Positions 1 through 9,208 of a DNA stretch of 64,000 nt are shown in pieces. The first letter of the stretch is position 1. Every line of letters begins with the position of its first letter. Both the position numbers and the translations under genes were made by a program. The stretch lies in contig CAWEBZ010000005.1 in NCBI GenBank assembly GCA_963807425.1, positions 1-64,000 of the forward strand, in the 5' to 3' direction. This DNA comes from VRUE01 sp963807425. GTDB lineage: Bacteria; Actinomycetota; Thermoleophilia; Solirubrobacterales; 70-9. The notes below the pieces were generated by a model. The model did no database searches. It was not told the DNA's origin and was given only the letters and a program-made list of their open reading frames with translations.

Positions 1-1058
1 CCATCGAGCTTCACGCCCCCCTGCTCGATCAGGCGGCGGGCTTCGCTGGAGCTGATCTCGAAGGCGCCCGCCATCAGCTTGGGCAGGTGCACGAGCCCGC
101 CGTCGTCGCCGAGGAACGGCGCCAGGCCGATCTCCTCGACCTCGTCGGGCGCGCCGCGCTCGACGAAGAGGCGGTTGAAATGCTCCTCCGCCGACTGCGC
201 GGCGGCGGCGTCGTGAAAGCGCTCGACGATGCCCCGTCCCAGCGCCCGCTTGGCCTCGTTCGGCGCCATTCCCGCGGGCTGCTCAGATCCGAGCAGCAGC
301 CGGTAGTAATCGGGCATCGCCTCGTCGGGGATTCTCATCAGCCGCCCGAACATCTCCTCGGGCGCATCGGTAACGCCGACGTAGTTACCTAGCGACTTGC
401 TCATCTTCTGCACGCCGTCGATCCCGACCAGGATCGGCATCGTCAGGATCGACTGCGGCTTCTGTTGGTAGGCAGCCTGGATGTCGCGGCCGAAGAGCAG
501 GTTGAACTTCTGGTCGGTCCCCCCCAGCTCGATGTCGGCCTCGACCGCAACCGAGTCGTATCCCTGTAGCAGCGGGTAGAGCAACTCCAGTGCCGCAATC
601 GGCGCCCCGGCCGCGAGGCGCTTTTGGAAGTCATCGCGCTCGATCAGCCGGGCGACGGTGGTCTGGGCGAGCAGCCCGAGCAGGGCCTCCGGCTCCATCC
701 GCAGCCACTCGCTGTTGAAGCGCACCTCGGTCAGCTCACGATCGAGCACCTTGAACGCCTGCTCCTGGTAGGTGGCGGCGTTGGCGGCGATCTCCTCTGG
801 AGATGGCAGTGGCCGCTGGCTCGAGCGGCCGCTCGGGTCCCCGACCCGGGCGGTGAAATCGCCGACGATCAGCACGACCGTGTGACCGGCCTGCTGGAAC
901 TCGCGCAGCTTCTCCAGCACCACGGTATGGCCGAGGTGGATGTCGGGCGTGGTCGGGTCGATGCCCAGCTTCACGCGCAAAGGCCGTCCGGCGCCGAGCT
1001 GCTCATCGAGCATCCCCGCCGGCAGCACGTCGACCGCATTGCGCGTCAGATCCACCAC
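1..1058 (-). CDS. tyrS: Tyrosyl-tRNA synthetase, C-terminus beyond window
   Basis: Class I aminoacyl-tRNA synthetase that charges tRNA-Tyr in the cytoplasm. The reverse-strand translation has the HIGH-type motif in the context PDIHLGHTVV, a VGDFTARVGDPSG stretch, and the KMSKS loop in GVQKMSKSLGNYVG. Near the left edge EISSSEARRLIEQGGVKLDG begins the C-terminal S4-like RNA-binding domain, so only the last part is missing. The start is one of two adjacent GTG codons at 1056-1058 (protein begins VDLTRNAVDV); no ATG lies nearby. It is divergent from the penicillin-binding protein gene, with about 68 bp between them that must carry both promoters. Confidence 0.95.
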   Translation of the reverse strand, partial: MVDLTRNAVDVLPAGMLDEQLGAGRPLRVKLGIDPTTPDIHLGHTVVLEKLREFQQAGHTVVLIVGDFTARVGDPSGRSSQRPLPSPEEIAANAATYQEQAFKVLDRELTEVRFNSEWLRMEPEALLGLLAQTTVARLIERDDFQKRLAAGAPIAALELLYPLLQGYDSVAVEADIELGGTDQKFNLLFGRDIQAAYQQKPQSILTMPILVGIDGVQKMSKSLGNYVGVTDAPEEMFGRLMRIPDEAMPDYYRLLLGSEQPAGMAPNEAKRALGRGIVERFHDAAAAQSAEEHFNRLFVERGAPDEVEEIGLAPFLGDDGGLVHLPKLMAGAFEISSSEARRLIEQGGVKLD

Positions 1059-1126
1059 GGCGCCAATGCTAGACTGCCGCCTCCCGCTCGGCGGGCCGAG
1101 CACCGCTCCCGAGCCGCGACCTCTAG

Positions 1127-3373
1127 ATGCCGTCCCTAGGACTAAAGCCCCGTCGGCGGGGTGGCGCAGTGCGGCCGCCAGCGCCGCCGACTTCCCCGAC
1201 CAAGCGCGCCAAGCCGCGGATGAAGAAGCTGCGCTTCCTCTTCGTCCTGCTTGGGCTCTCGGTCCTCGCTGTGATCTCGATGGTCTTCGGGATGATGATG
1301 GCGGTCTCTCAGGATCTGCCGGCGATCTACAACTTCGCCCAGTACAAGGCTTCGAAAAACAGCGAAATCTTCGACGCCAGCGGCGAGCCGATCGGCACCC
1401 TGACCAGCAACCAGAACAAGATCCTGCTCGAGTCGGGTCAGATCTCCCCCAATGTCAAGAACGCGGTGGTCTCGATCGAGGACTCTCGCTTCTACGAGCA
1501 CAGCGGCGTCGATTTCCAGGGGATCGGGCGCGCGCTGGTCCAGGACGTGCTCTCGCTCAGCGCCAGCCAGGGCGCCTCGACCATCACCCAGCAGTTCATC
1601 AAGGACGCCCTAACTGCCCAGGAAAACCGAACCGTGCTGCAGAAGTTCCGCGAGGCAGCCCTTGCCTACCGCCTCGAGCGGCATTGGAGCAAGGACAAGA
1701 TCCTCACCGAATACCTCAACACGATCTACTTCGGCGCCGGCGCCTACGGGATCGAGGCCGCGGCACGGACCTTCTTCGGCGACGCCCACCCCGATTGCGG
1801 CACCGACACCGAGCCCTGCGCCTCGGTGCTCGAGCCCTGGGAGGCGGCACTGTTGGCAGGCGTGATCCAGTCGCCCTACGCCTACGACCCCAAGTTCTTC
1901 CCCGAAAACGCCCTGGCGCGCCGCAACCTGGTGCTGGAACGGATGTACGAACAGGGCTACATCACGCGGGAGCAGTTCGACGAAGGCCGACGACAAGCGC
2001 TGCCCTCGCCCGATGACATCTCGCCGCCGACGATCGACTCAGAGGCCCCCTACTTCACCTCGTGGGTGCGCCAGCAACTGGTTGAACGCTACGGCGCGGC
2101 AAAGACCTTCTTCGGCGGGCTCAAAGTCAAGTCGACGCTCGACCTGCGGCTGCAGGCGGCTGCGGAGGAAGTCGTCTCCTCATACCTCGGCAGCCTCGGG
2201 CCGACCTCCGCCCTGGTCGTGATCGACAACCGCAACGCCGGCATCAAGGCGATGGTTGCGGGCCCGGACTTCGAGGAAAAGCCGTTCAACCTGGCGACGC
2301 TCGGGCACCGCCAGCCGGGATCGTCGATCAAGCCGATCATCCTGGCGACGGCGCTGCAGCAGGGGATCTCACCGGAAACGGTCTACGAATCGGCACCCCA
2401 GGTGTTCCCCTTCGGCAAAGAAGGCGAGGAAGACTTCCCGGTCAAGAACTACGGCGACAGCTATCTCGGCTCGGCCTCGCTGGCGACGGCGACCACCTAC
2501 TCCGACAACGCCGTCTACGCCCAGGTCGGCCTCGAAAGCATCAAAGGCGGGCCGCGGGCAATCGCCCGCACCGCCCACCGGCTCGGGGTCCAGACCCACC
2601 TCTCGACCAACCCCGCGATGGTCCTCGGCGGGCTGGAAGAAGGCGTGACCCCATTGGAGTGGAGCTATGCCTTCTCGACTCTGGCCAACAACGGCGACCG
2701 GGTCAGCGGCACGCTGGCTCCGATCCCAGGCGATAGCCCCGTCGCCTACACCGAAGTCACCGACAACGAGGGGGACTTGATCAAGGACGGCGACAACGAC
2801 TCGACCCACACCCGGGTGCTGCCCGCCGGGGTCGCCGAAGAAGCGAAGTCGATCCTCAGCACGGTGATCAGCAGCGGCACCGGCACGCGGGCCGACATCG
2901 GCGATCCCTCGCAGTGGGGCAAGACGGGGACGACGGACGACAACGGCGACGCCTGGTTCTGCGGGGCGACAGACGAAGTCACCTCCTGCGTCTGGGTCGG
3001 CTACGCGGACACCTTGACCCCGATGCTGACCGAGTTCTCCGGCGGCCCGGTCGACGGCGGAACCTTCCCCGCTCTGATCTGGGCCAGCGTCATCTCTGCT
3101 TGGGAGGAGATCCGCGACGAACGGGCAGCCGAAGCAAAGGCGGGCAAGAAGTCCGACTCCTCCGATGGCGAATCGAGCTACGTGCCGTCGGAAACCCCCT
3201 CGACCTACTCTGCGCCAGAAGAAGAATCGAGCGCCCCGGAAGCCGAACCCGAACCTGTCGTGCCAGAAGAAGAATCCAGCGCCCCGGAATCGGCCGCGCC
3301 CGAAGCAGCACCGGAAGTGACGCCCGGCGGCGGGGTCAGTGGTGGCACGGGTGGCGCCGCAGCGCCCGGCTAG
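1127..3373 (+). CDS. Class A penicillin-binding protein (transglycosylase/transpeptidase)
   Basis: Bifunctional peptidoglycan synthase at the cell membrane. A basic N-terminus is followed by one membrane helix at about residues 34-60. The GT51 transglycosylase domain has the catalytic Glu at E118 (SIEDSRFYEH) and STITQQ near 151-156. The transpeptidase domain has SSIK (S399 nucleophile, K402), SDN at 459-461 and KTGT at 599-602. After about residue 660 comes a low-complexity tail rich in Glu, Ser, Pro and Gly, as in many actinobacterial PBPs. At 748 aa the length is normal. A start at the internal Met32 (about 1220), just before the membrane helix, is also possible because neither site has a strong ribosome-binding sequence. 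Its end overlaps the convergent mpg gene by 4 bp. Confidence 0.95.
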   Translation: MPSLGLKPRRRGGAVRPPAPPTSPTKRAKPRMKKLRFLFVLLGLSVLAVISMVFGMMMAVSQDLPAIYNFAQYKASKNSEIFDASGEPIGTLTSNQNKILLESGQISPNVKNAVVSIEDSRFYEHSGVDFQGIGRALVQDVLSLSASQGASTITQQFIKDALTAQENRTVLQKFREAALAYRLERHWSKDKILTEYLNTIYFGAGAYGIEAAARTFFGDAHPDCGTDTEPCASVLEPWEAALLAGVIQSPYAYDPKFFPENALARRNLVLERMYEQGYITREQFDEGRRQALPSPDDISPPTIDSEAPYFTSWVRQQLVERYGAAKTFFGGLKVKSTLDLRLQAAAEEVVSSYLGSLGPTSALVVIDNRNAGIKAMVAGPDFEEKPFNLATLGHRQPGSSIKPIILATALQQGISPETVYESAPQVFPFGKEGEEDFPVKNYGDSYLGSASLATATTYSDNAVYAQVGLESIKGGPRAIARTAHRLGVQTHLSTNPAMVLGGLEEGVTPLEWSYAFSTLANNGDRVSGTLAPIPGDSPVAYTEVTDNEGDLIKDGDNDSTHTRVLPAGVAEEAKSILSTVISSGTGTRADIGDPSQWGKTGTTDDNGDAWFCGATDEVTSCVWVGYADTLTPMLTEFSGGPVDGGTFPALIWASVISAWEEIRDERAAEAKAGKKSDSSDGESSYVPSETPSTYSAPEEESSAPEAEPEPVVPEEESSAPESAAPEAAPEVTPGGGVSGGTGGAAAPG

Positions 3374-3969
3374 GCGGGTACTGCGCCCGGCCAGGGCCGG
3401 GAGACGTAGGGGCTGCCCGCGACGCAGAAGCGCCAGGGGCGCTCGATGGCTTTGGTGATCCCGACGCGGGGGGCGGTTATCACCTCACCGTCCCAGCTCG
3501 GCTCCGGGGGCAGCAGCAAGAACGGGTCGCTCGTCAAGTCCGCCCCGTTGGCGTCGAGGCCGATGCCAAGAGCCTCGGTGAGCTTGCCCGGGCCAGAGCA
3601 GAGCTCGCGCTCGGGGCGTCCGCCGCGGAACGCTCTCATCTGCTCGATCCCGGCGGTCGGCTCGAGCGCGCGGATCAGCACCGCGGCGGCCTCGCCCTCC
3701 GGTTCGGCGACCGCGTTGAGCAGGCTGTGAATGCCGTAGGAGAGGTAGACGTAGGCCCGCCCCGGAGGGCCGAACAGCACCTCGGTGCGGTCGGTCAGGC
3801 CGACGTAGGCGTGGCAGGCAGGATCGTCGCGCTCGTAGCTCTCGGTCTCGACGACGATCCCCCCACGGCCTTCGTAGAAGAGCCGGCAGCCGATCAGATC
3901 CCGCGCGACCACGTGGACTGAACGATCGAAGAAATCGACCCCGAGCCGTTGCTCGGAAACGGCAGCCAC
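3370..3969 (-). CDS. mpg: DNA-3-methyladenine glycosylase, AAG/MPG family
   Basis: Monofunctional base-excision repair glycosylase that removes alkylated purines. The 199-aa protein shows the family core: RDLIGCRLFYEGRGGIVVET, with the acidic residues E41 and E43 in the VETESYERDDPACHA motif where the catalytic Glu of the AAG family lies. It then has FGPPGRAYVYLSYGIH and the C-terminal CSGPGKLTEALGIG segment. It starts 2 bp after the argH stop, so it is the last gene of the cimA-DegT-argH-mpg run. The biochemical link to that run is not obvious. The symbol is given by family resemblance. Confidence 0.9.
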   Translation of the reverse strand: MAAVSEQRLGVDFFDRSVHVVARDLIGCRLFYEGRGGIVVETESYERDDPACHAYVGLTDRTEVLFGPPGRAYVYLSYGIHSLLNAVAEPEGEAAAVLIRALEPTAGIEQMRAFRGGRPERELCSGPGKLTEALGIGLDANGADLTSDPFLLLPPEPSWDGEVITAPRVGITKAIERPWRFCVAGSPYVSRPWPGAVPA

Positions 3970-3971
3970 CC

Positions 3972-5363
3972 TCAGGAGCGCTCGTCGAGGACCCTCGCCT
4001 TGACCGCGGTGAGGGTCTCGTGGGCAAGATCGATCTGCCTAGCGAGGGGCGCGGAGCCGGTGCCGCCCTCAATCCGCTTCGACTCGAGCCAGCTGCTGCG
4101 CTCGAGAACCTCGTAGAAGGAGTCGTCGAGGTGCTCGGAGCGCTCGCGCAGCTCCTCGGGGGTGAGCTCGGAGAGGGACTTACCCCGCTCGACCGCGTCG
4201 CGGACGAGCCCGCCGACGATCCCGTGCGCCTCGCGGAACGGCACGCCCCGGTGGACGAGCAGGTCGGCGATCTCGGTGGCGGCGAGCATCTCGTCGCCCG
4301 AGGCCGCCTCCAGCCGCTCGCGGTCGAACTCGATCCCGCTAAGCATCCCAACCGTGGCATCGAGGCAGAGCTCGACCGTGTCGATCGCGTCGAAGAGCGG
4401 CTCCTTGTCCTCCTGCATGTCCTTGCCGTAGGTGAGCGGCAGCGCGTGCATCGTCCCCAGCAGGGCGGCGTAGTCGGCGGCCACGCGCGGGCTCTTCGCC
4501 CGCAGCAGCTCGGCCGAGTCGGGGTTCTTCTTCTGCGGCATGATGCTCGAGCCCGAGGAGAAGGACTCGTCGAGCTCGCAGAAGCCGAACTCGCTGCTCG
4601 ACCAGATGACGATCTCAGAGCCGAGCCGCGAGAGGTGCATCGCGCAGGCCGAGGCAGCGGAGAGGTAGTCGAGGACGAAGTCGCGGTTGGAGGAACCGTC
4701 GATCGAGTTGGCGCTGACGTGCTCGAAGCCGAGGTCGTCGGCGACGGCACGGCGGTCGATCTCCCAGTTGACCCCGGCCAGGGCACCCGAGCCGAGCGGC
4801 ATCACGCTGGCGCTGTCGAGCGCGAACTGGAAGCGCAGCACGTCGCGGGCGAGCATCCAGAAGTAGGCGAGCAGATGATGGCCGAGGTAGACCGGCTGCG
4901 CCCGCTGCAGGTGGGTGTAGCCGGGCATCGCCCAGGCGCGATGGGACTCGGCGAGCGCCAGTAGCTGCTCCATCGTCGCCCCGGCCAGCTCGATCGCCCG
5001 CAGCGAGTGCGCCTGGACCACCATCGCGACGTCGGTGGCGACCTGGTCGTTACGCGAGCGGCCGGTGTGGAGCTTGCCAGCGAGCGGACCGATCTCCTCG
5101 CCGAGCAGGCGCTCGATCGCCATGTGGATGTCCTCGTCAGCCTGCTCGAACTCGAAGCCGTGCTCGGCCATGCGGGCCCGGACCCGCTCGAGGCCGGCAT
5201 CGATCTGCGCCAGCTCCTCCTCGTCGAGGACGCCGATTCCACAGAGGCCGCGAGCGTGCGCCTGCGACTGGTCGATGTCGTAAGGCGCCAGCCGCCAGTC
5301 GAACTCGATCGAGCGATTTAGCCGCCAGAAGCGTGGGTCGGGATCTTTGCGGAAGCGGGACAT
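3972..5363 (-). CDS. argH: Argininosuccinate lyase
   Basis: Last step of arginine synthesis: argininosuccinate to arginine plus fumarate. The fumarase/aspartase superfamily signature GSSIMPQKKNPD lies at about residues 271-282, with the catalytic Ser in that loop. HTGRSRNDQ at about 99-107 and the TAHLQ-equivalent THLQRAQP segment are also present. I chose the ATG at 5363 (MSRFRKDPDP, 463 aa) because it overlaps the stop of the preceding aminotransferase gene as TGATG, a sign of translational coupling. An in-frame ATG 30 bp upstream exists but is less likely. The other arg genes are not in the window. Confidence 0.95.
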   Translation of the reverse strand: MSRFRKDPDPRFWRLNRSIEFDWRLAPYDIDQSQAHARGLCGIGVLDEEELAQIDAGLERVRARMAEHGFEFEQADEDIHMAIERLLGEEIGPLAGKLHTGRSRNDQVATDVAMVVQAHSLRAIELAGATMEQLLALAESHRAWAMPGYTHLQRAQPVYLGHHLLAYFWMLARDVLRFQFALDSASVMPLGSGALAGVNWEIDRRAVADDLGFEHVSANSIDGSSNRDFVLDYLSAASACAMHLSRLGSEIVIWSSSEFGFCELDESFSSGSSIMPQKKNPDSAELLRAKSPRVAADYAALLGTMHALPLTYGKDMQEDKEPLFDAIDTVELCLDATVGMLSGIEFDRERLEAASGDEMLAATEIADLLVHRGVPFREAHGIVGGLVRDAVERGKSLSELTPEELRERSEHLDDSFYEVLERSSWLESKRIEGGTGSAPLARQIDLAHETLTAVKARVLDERS

Positions 5364-6490
5364 CAGTTGAGCGACAGGGCGAGAGCCTCGCATACCCGCT
5401 CGATCTGGGACTCACTCATCGAGGGGAAGAAGGGCAGCGCCAATGAGCGGGCCGAGGCCTCTTCGGCAACCGGGAACTGACCCTCGCGGTAGCCGAGCTC
5501 CCGCAGGTGGGGAAAGAGATGGATGCAGGGCAGGTAGCCCTTGCTGGCGATCCCCCGCTCTGCGAGCCGGCCGATGGTCGCGTCCCGGTCGACTCCCTCC
5601 GGCAGGCGGACCGCGTAGACGAACCAGCTGCGCAGCTCGCGACCGCGAGCCGCGATCGGAACCTCGATTCCTTCTATTCCGGCCAGGCCCTGCCCGTAGA
5701 GCGAGGCGACGCGGGCTCGGCTCTCTAGCAGCGAATCGAGCTTCTCGACCTGGGCGACGCCGAGTGCGGCGGCGAGGTCGGAGAGGCGGTAGTTGAAACC
5801 GAGGCCGCCATGGTCGAGCCAGCCCATGTCGACGGCCCTTCCCTGGTTGCGCTCGCTGCGCAGGCGGGCGGCCACACCGGGATCGGTAGGGACGATCATC
5901 CCCCCCTCCCCCGTCGTCAGCTGCTTGTTGGCATAGAAGGCAAAGGTGGCGAGGTTGCCGCGGGCGCCGACCCGGCGCCCCTCCGCGTCAACCGCGCCGA
6001 GCGCCTCACAGGCGTCCTCGAGGATGCCGAGCCCCTGCTTGGTGGCGAGCGCCTCCAGCTCCGGCATCGCCGCCGGGTAGCCAAAGATGTGGACGGGAAG
6101 GATCCCGGCCGTTCCCTCCCCCGTCGCGGCGGCCGCGGCCGCCGGATCGAGGTTCAGTGTCTCGCGGTCGACATCGCAGAAGACGGGGCGTGCGCCCTCG
6201 TAGAGCAGGCAGTTTGCCGAGGCGACGAAGCTGAAGGGGCTGGTCAGGACCTCGTCGCCGGAGCCCCAGCCGAGCGCCCGCACGCCGAGGTGGAGGCCGC
6301 TGGTGCCGCTGGACACGGCGACCGCGTCCTCGACCCCGAGCCAGGTGGCGAGCTCGCGCTCGAAGCGCTCCCCCATCGGGCCCAGCGAGAGCCTCCCCGA
6401 GCGCAGGACCTCGAGTGCCAGCTCCTCCTCGCGGGCGCCGATCTCGGGGCGCGCGAGCGGGATCTGTCCGCTGTCCTCGGCCGGGGTCAT
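5363..6490 (-). CDS. DegT/DnrJ/EryC1-family PLP aminotransferase
   Basis: A 375-aa fold-type I aminotransferase of the sugar-aminotransferase (DegT/DnrJ/EryC1/StrS) family. The PLP lysine is K189 in FYANKQLTTGEGG and D159 (GILEDACEALGA) contacts the pyridine nitrogen. SSGTSGLHLGV at about 60-70 is the phosphate-binding turn. The family usually transaminates nucleotide-linked keto-sugars for surface polysaccharides or antibiotics, but the substrate here cannot be read from sequence. The start ATG at 6490 overlaps the cimA stop as ATGA and the end overlaps the argH start, so it sits coupled between two amino-acid genes. The long open frame continuing upstream is only a shadow of cimA. Confidence 0.9.
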   Translation of the reverse strand: MTPAEDSGQIPLARPEIGAREEELALEVLRSGRLSLGPMGERFERELATWLGVEDAVAVSSGTSGLHLGVRALGWGSGDEVLTSPFSFVASANCLLYEGARPVFCDVDRETLNLDPAAAAAATGEGTAGILPVHIFGYPAAMPELEALATKQGLGILEDACEALGAVDAEGRRVGARGNLATFAFYANKQLTTGEGGMIVPTDPGVAARLRSERNQGRAVDMGWLDHGGLGFNYRLSDLAAALGVAQVEKLDSLLESRARVASLYGQGLAGIEGIEVPIAARGRELRSWFVYAVRLPEGVDRDATIGRLAERGIASKGYLPCIHLFPHLRELGYREGQFPVAEEASARSLALPFFPSMSESQIERVCEALALSLN

Positions 6491-8046
6491 TGCGGCTGGA
6501 AGGCGTACTCGAGCGAGTCGACCAGCGCCTCCCAGGAGGCCTCGATGATGTTCTCCGAGACGCCGATCGTGCCCCACTCCCGCTCGCCGTCGGAGGAGTC
6601 GAGCAGCACGCGGGTGACGGCCTGGGTGCCGTGGGTCTCGTCGAGTATCCGCACCTTGTAGTTGGTCAGCTCGATGTCGGCGAGGTGCGGGTGGCGGCTG
6701 ACGATCGCCGCCCGCAGCGCCCGGTCGAGCGCGTTGACTGGTCCGTTGCCCTCGGCGACCTCGACGAAGCGCTCGCCGTCGACGACGACCTTGATCGTCG
6801 CCTCGGTCTCGACTTGGCCGTCCTCGCGCTTCTCGGTGGTGACGCGGAAGCTCTCCAGCTCGAAGAGAGGCTGGTAGACGTCCGCCTCGCGCCGCAGCAG
6901 CAGCTCGAACGAGGCCGGTGCCGCCTCGTAGTGGTAGCCACGGTGCTCGCGCTCCTTGAGCCGCTCCACCGCGCTGGTCGCGGCGGCATCGTCGAGCTCG
7001 AGCCCGGCTCGCTCGGCCTGGCTGCGGATCGTCGCCTTGCCGGAGAGCTCGGAGGCGAGGATGTCGCGCTCGTTGCCGACCCGGGCGGGATCGAGGTGCT
7101 CGAAGGTGCGTGCGTCGGCGGCGACCCCGGCGGCGTGCATGCCCGCCTTGTGGGCGAAGGCATTGCGGCCGACGTAGGCCTGGTCGGGGTCGGCGGCCAT
7201 GTTGCAGAGCTCGTCCAGGTAGTGGGAGGTCGGTGCCAGGCTCGCCAGCCGCTCCTCGGAGACCACTTCGAAGCCCATCTTCAGCTGCAGCGCCGGCAGG
7301 ATCGAGGCCAGGTTGGCGTTGCCGCAGCGCTCGCCGTAGCCGTTCACCGTCCCCTGCACCAGCCGCGCCCCGGCGCCAACCGCGGCGAGCGAGTTCGCCA
7401 CCGCGCACTCGGCGTCGTTGTGGGTGTGGATCCCCACCTCGGCGGCGCCGTCGAGGTCGGCGACCACGGCGGCGGTCGCCTCGGCGACGAAGTCGGGCAG
7501 GCTGCCGCCGTTGGTGTCGCAGAGGGTGACGTTCTCGGCGCCCGCCTCGGCCGCAGCGCGCACGCATTCGAGCGCGTAGGACGCGTCGTCACGGTAGCCG
7601 TCGAAGAAGTGCTCGGCGTCGAAGACCGGGCGCTTGCCCTGCGCCCGGCAGAAGCCGATCGAGTCGCCGATCATCGCCAGGTTCTCCTCGGCGGAGACCT
7701 TGATCACCTTCTCCAGGTGCAGGCCCCAGCTCTTGCCGACGAGGCAGACGACCGGGGCGAAGGAGGAGACGAGCACAGCAAGTGCCTCGTCGTCCTCAGC
7801 CTGGCGGTCGCGACGGCGGGTCATGCCGAAGGCGGCGATCGTCGCCTGCTCCAGCTCCAGCTCGGCAAGCAGCTCGAACAGCTCCGCCTCCTTCGGGTTG
7901 GAGCTGGGGAAGCCGGCCTCGATGAAGTGGATGCCGAGCGCGTCAAGCGCCTGCACCACCTTCAGCTTCTCGCCCACCGAGAGCGACATGCCCTGGCCAC
8001 CCATGCCGTCCCGCAAGGTGGTGTCGTAGAGCCTTACTTGTTCCAT
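6487..8046 (-). CDS. cimA: (R)-Citramalate synthase
   Basis: A 519-aa protein of the HMGL/isopropylmalate synthase superfamily, closer to CimA than to LeuA. It begins EQVRLYDTTLRDGMGGQGM, has the metal-binding HTH pair at H207 and H209 (GIHTHND), and ends in a C-terminal allosteric-type domain. CimA condenses pyruvate with acetyl-CoA to citramalate, giving 2-oxobutyrate for isoleucine without threonine deaminase; LeuCD and LeuB, also in this window, can process citramalate. True LeuA is encoded separately at 15079, which supports the split. The ATG is preceded by GAAAGG. It follows ilvE on the same strand after a 129-bp spacer. Confidence 0.9.
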   Translation of the reverse strand: MEQVRLYDTTLRDGMGGQGMSLSVGEKLKVVQALDALGIHFIEAGFPSSNPKEAELFELLAELELEQATIAAFGMTRRRDRQAEDDEALAVLVSSFAPVVCLVGKSWGLHLEKVIKVSAEENLAMIGDSIGFCRAQGKRPVFDAEHFFDGYRDDASYALECVRAAAEAGAENVTLCDTNGGSLPDFVAEATAAVVADLDGAAEVGIHTHNDAECAVANSLAAVGAGARLVQGTVNGYGERCGNANLASILPALQLKMGFEVVSEERLASLAPTSHYLDELCNMAADPDQAYVGRNAFAHKAGMHAAGVAADARTFEHLDPARVGNERDILASELSGKATIRSQAERAGLELDDAAATSAVERLKEREHRGYHYEAAPASFELLLRREADVYQPLFELESFRVTTEKREDGQVETEATIKVVVDGERFVEVAEGNGPVNALDRALRAAIVSRHPHLADIELTNYKVRILDETHGTQAVTRVLLDSSDGEREWGTIGVSENIIEASWEALVDSLEYAFQPQ

Positions 8047-8128
8047 CTGATGCCTTTCGAATCGAGAGATCGGGAGGGCCTTGCGACAAGCCCATCGCGC
8101 GCGGGTCGTTTGAAGGCCACGCCAGCCG

Positions 8129-8176
8129 CTAGGCGGCTGCGGTAATTCGCCCGATCGATCCGAAACGGCGCTGCAT
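8129..8176 (-). other. Short ORF with hairpin in ilvE-cimA spacer
   Basis: The ilvE stop overlaps an ATG (TGATG) that opens a 15-codon ORF, MQRRFGSIGRITAAA. Its stop codon sits in the loop of a perfect 7-bp hairpin (CAGCCGC/GCGGCTG, 8123-8139). The peptide has only two isoleucines, so control of cimA by attenuation is weakly supported. The rest of the spacer shows nothing clear. Confidence 0.25.
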
Positions 8177-9126
8177 CAGGAGCTGACCTTACTCGGTTCG
8201 TCCGCCCCGGCCGAGACCTCGACGAAGTCGAGCCACTCCAGGTACTCCTCGGCCCGCCCACAGAGGGCGTCGTTGAACTTGGCCTGCAACTGACGAGTGA
8301 TCTCGCCCGGCTCGCCGAGCGGGTGGTCGTCGATCTCTCGCACCGGCACCAGCTCGGCCGCGGTCCCGGTGAGGAAGACCTCCTCCGCCAGGTAGAGCTC
8401 GGAGCGGGCGACGTCGCGCTCGACCACGGTGTAGCCGAGGTCGCGGGCGATCTGGATCACCGACTTGCGGTTGATCCCGTCGAGGATCGAGGCGACGTGC
8501 GGCGGGGTCACGATCTCTCCGTCGCGGACGAGGAAGATGTTCTCGCCGGAGCCCTCGCAGACGAAGCCGCGCTCGTCGAGCAGGATCGCCTCCTCGTAGC
8601 CGGCGTTGGTCGACTCGGTCTTGGCCAGGATCGAGTTGAGGTACTGGCCGGACGCCTTGGCGTGCGGGACCAGGCCACCGGGGCCGATCCGGCGCCAGCT
8701 CGAGACCTTGGCGCGGATCCCGTGCTTCTGACCCTCCTCGCCGAGGTAGACGCCCCAGGGGAAGGCAGCGATGATCAAGTCGACCGGTGCGTCGGTTGCG
8801 TAGAGACCGAGGTTGCCGTAGCCGCGGAAGGCGAGCGGGCGGATGTAGCAGGAGCCGAGCCCGTTGCGGCGGATCAGCTCCCGCGTTGCCTCGGCGATCT
8901 GCTCTTTGTCATAGGGCAGCTCTAGGTAGTAGAGCTCGGCCGACTTCGCCAGGCGGTCGATGTGGTCGGCGTGCCTGAAGACAGCCGGGCCGCGCTCGGT
9001 CTCATAGCAGCGGATTCCCTCGAAGACGCCCGTGCCGTAGTGCAGCGCGTGGCTGAGAACGTGAACTTTCGCGTCCTCCCAGGGAACGAACTCGCCGTTG
9101 TGCCAAATCAACTCAGCCTGCTCCAT
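8176..9126 (-). CDS. ilvE: Branched-chain amino acid aminotransferase
   Basis: Fold-type IV PLP transaminase performing the last step of leucine, isoleucine and valine synthesis with glutamate as amino donor. At 316 aa it is near the usual length. It has HYGTGVFEGIRCYET near the N-terminus, the PLP lysine K157 in PHAKASGQYLNS, GSGENIFLV, and the C-terminal FLTGTAAELVPV phosphate-binding segment. The ATG at 9126 is divergent from the repeat protein at 9209, leaving an 82-bp shared promoter region. It is the first gene of the ilvE-cimA-DegT-argH-mpg run. Confidence 0.95.
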   Translation of the reverse strand: MEQAELIWHNGEFVPWEDAKVHVLSHALHYGTGVFEGIRCYETERGPAVFRHADHIDRLAKSAELYYLELPYDKEQIAEATRELIRRNGLGSCYIRPLAFRGYGNLGLYATDAPVDLIIAAFPWGVYLGEEGQKHGIRAKVSSWRRIGPGGLVPHAKASGQYLNSILAKTESTNAGYEEAILLDERGFVCEGSGENIFLVRDGEIVTPPHVASILDGINRKSVIQIARDLGYTVVERDVARSELYLAEEVFLTGTAAELVPVREIDDHPLGEPGEITRQLQAKFNDALCGRAEEYLEWLDFVEVSAGADEPSKVSS

Positions 9127-9208
9127 GTTCGGAGAAGTATGCCCGATGGCGCAAGGTCATTCGACCCAAGCCGAGAAGAGAACCGGGCCAACCAAAAGGA
9201 GCGCTCCA

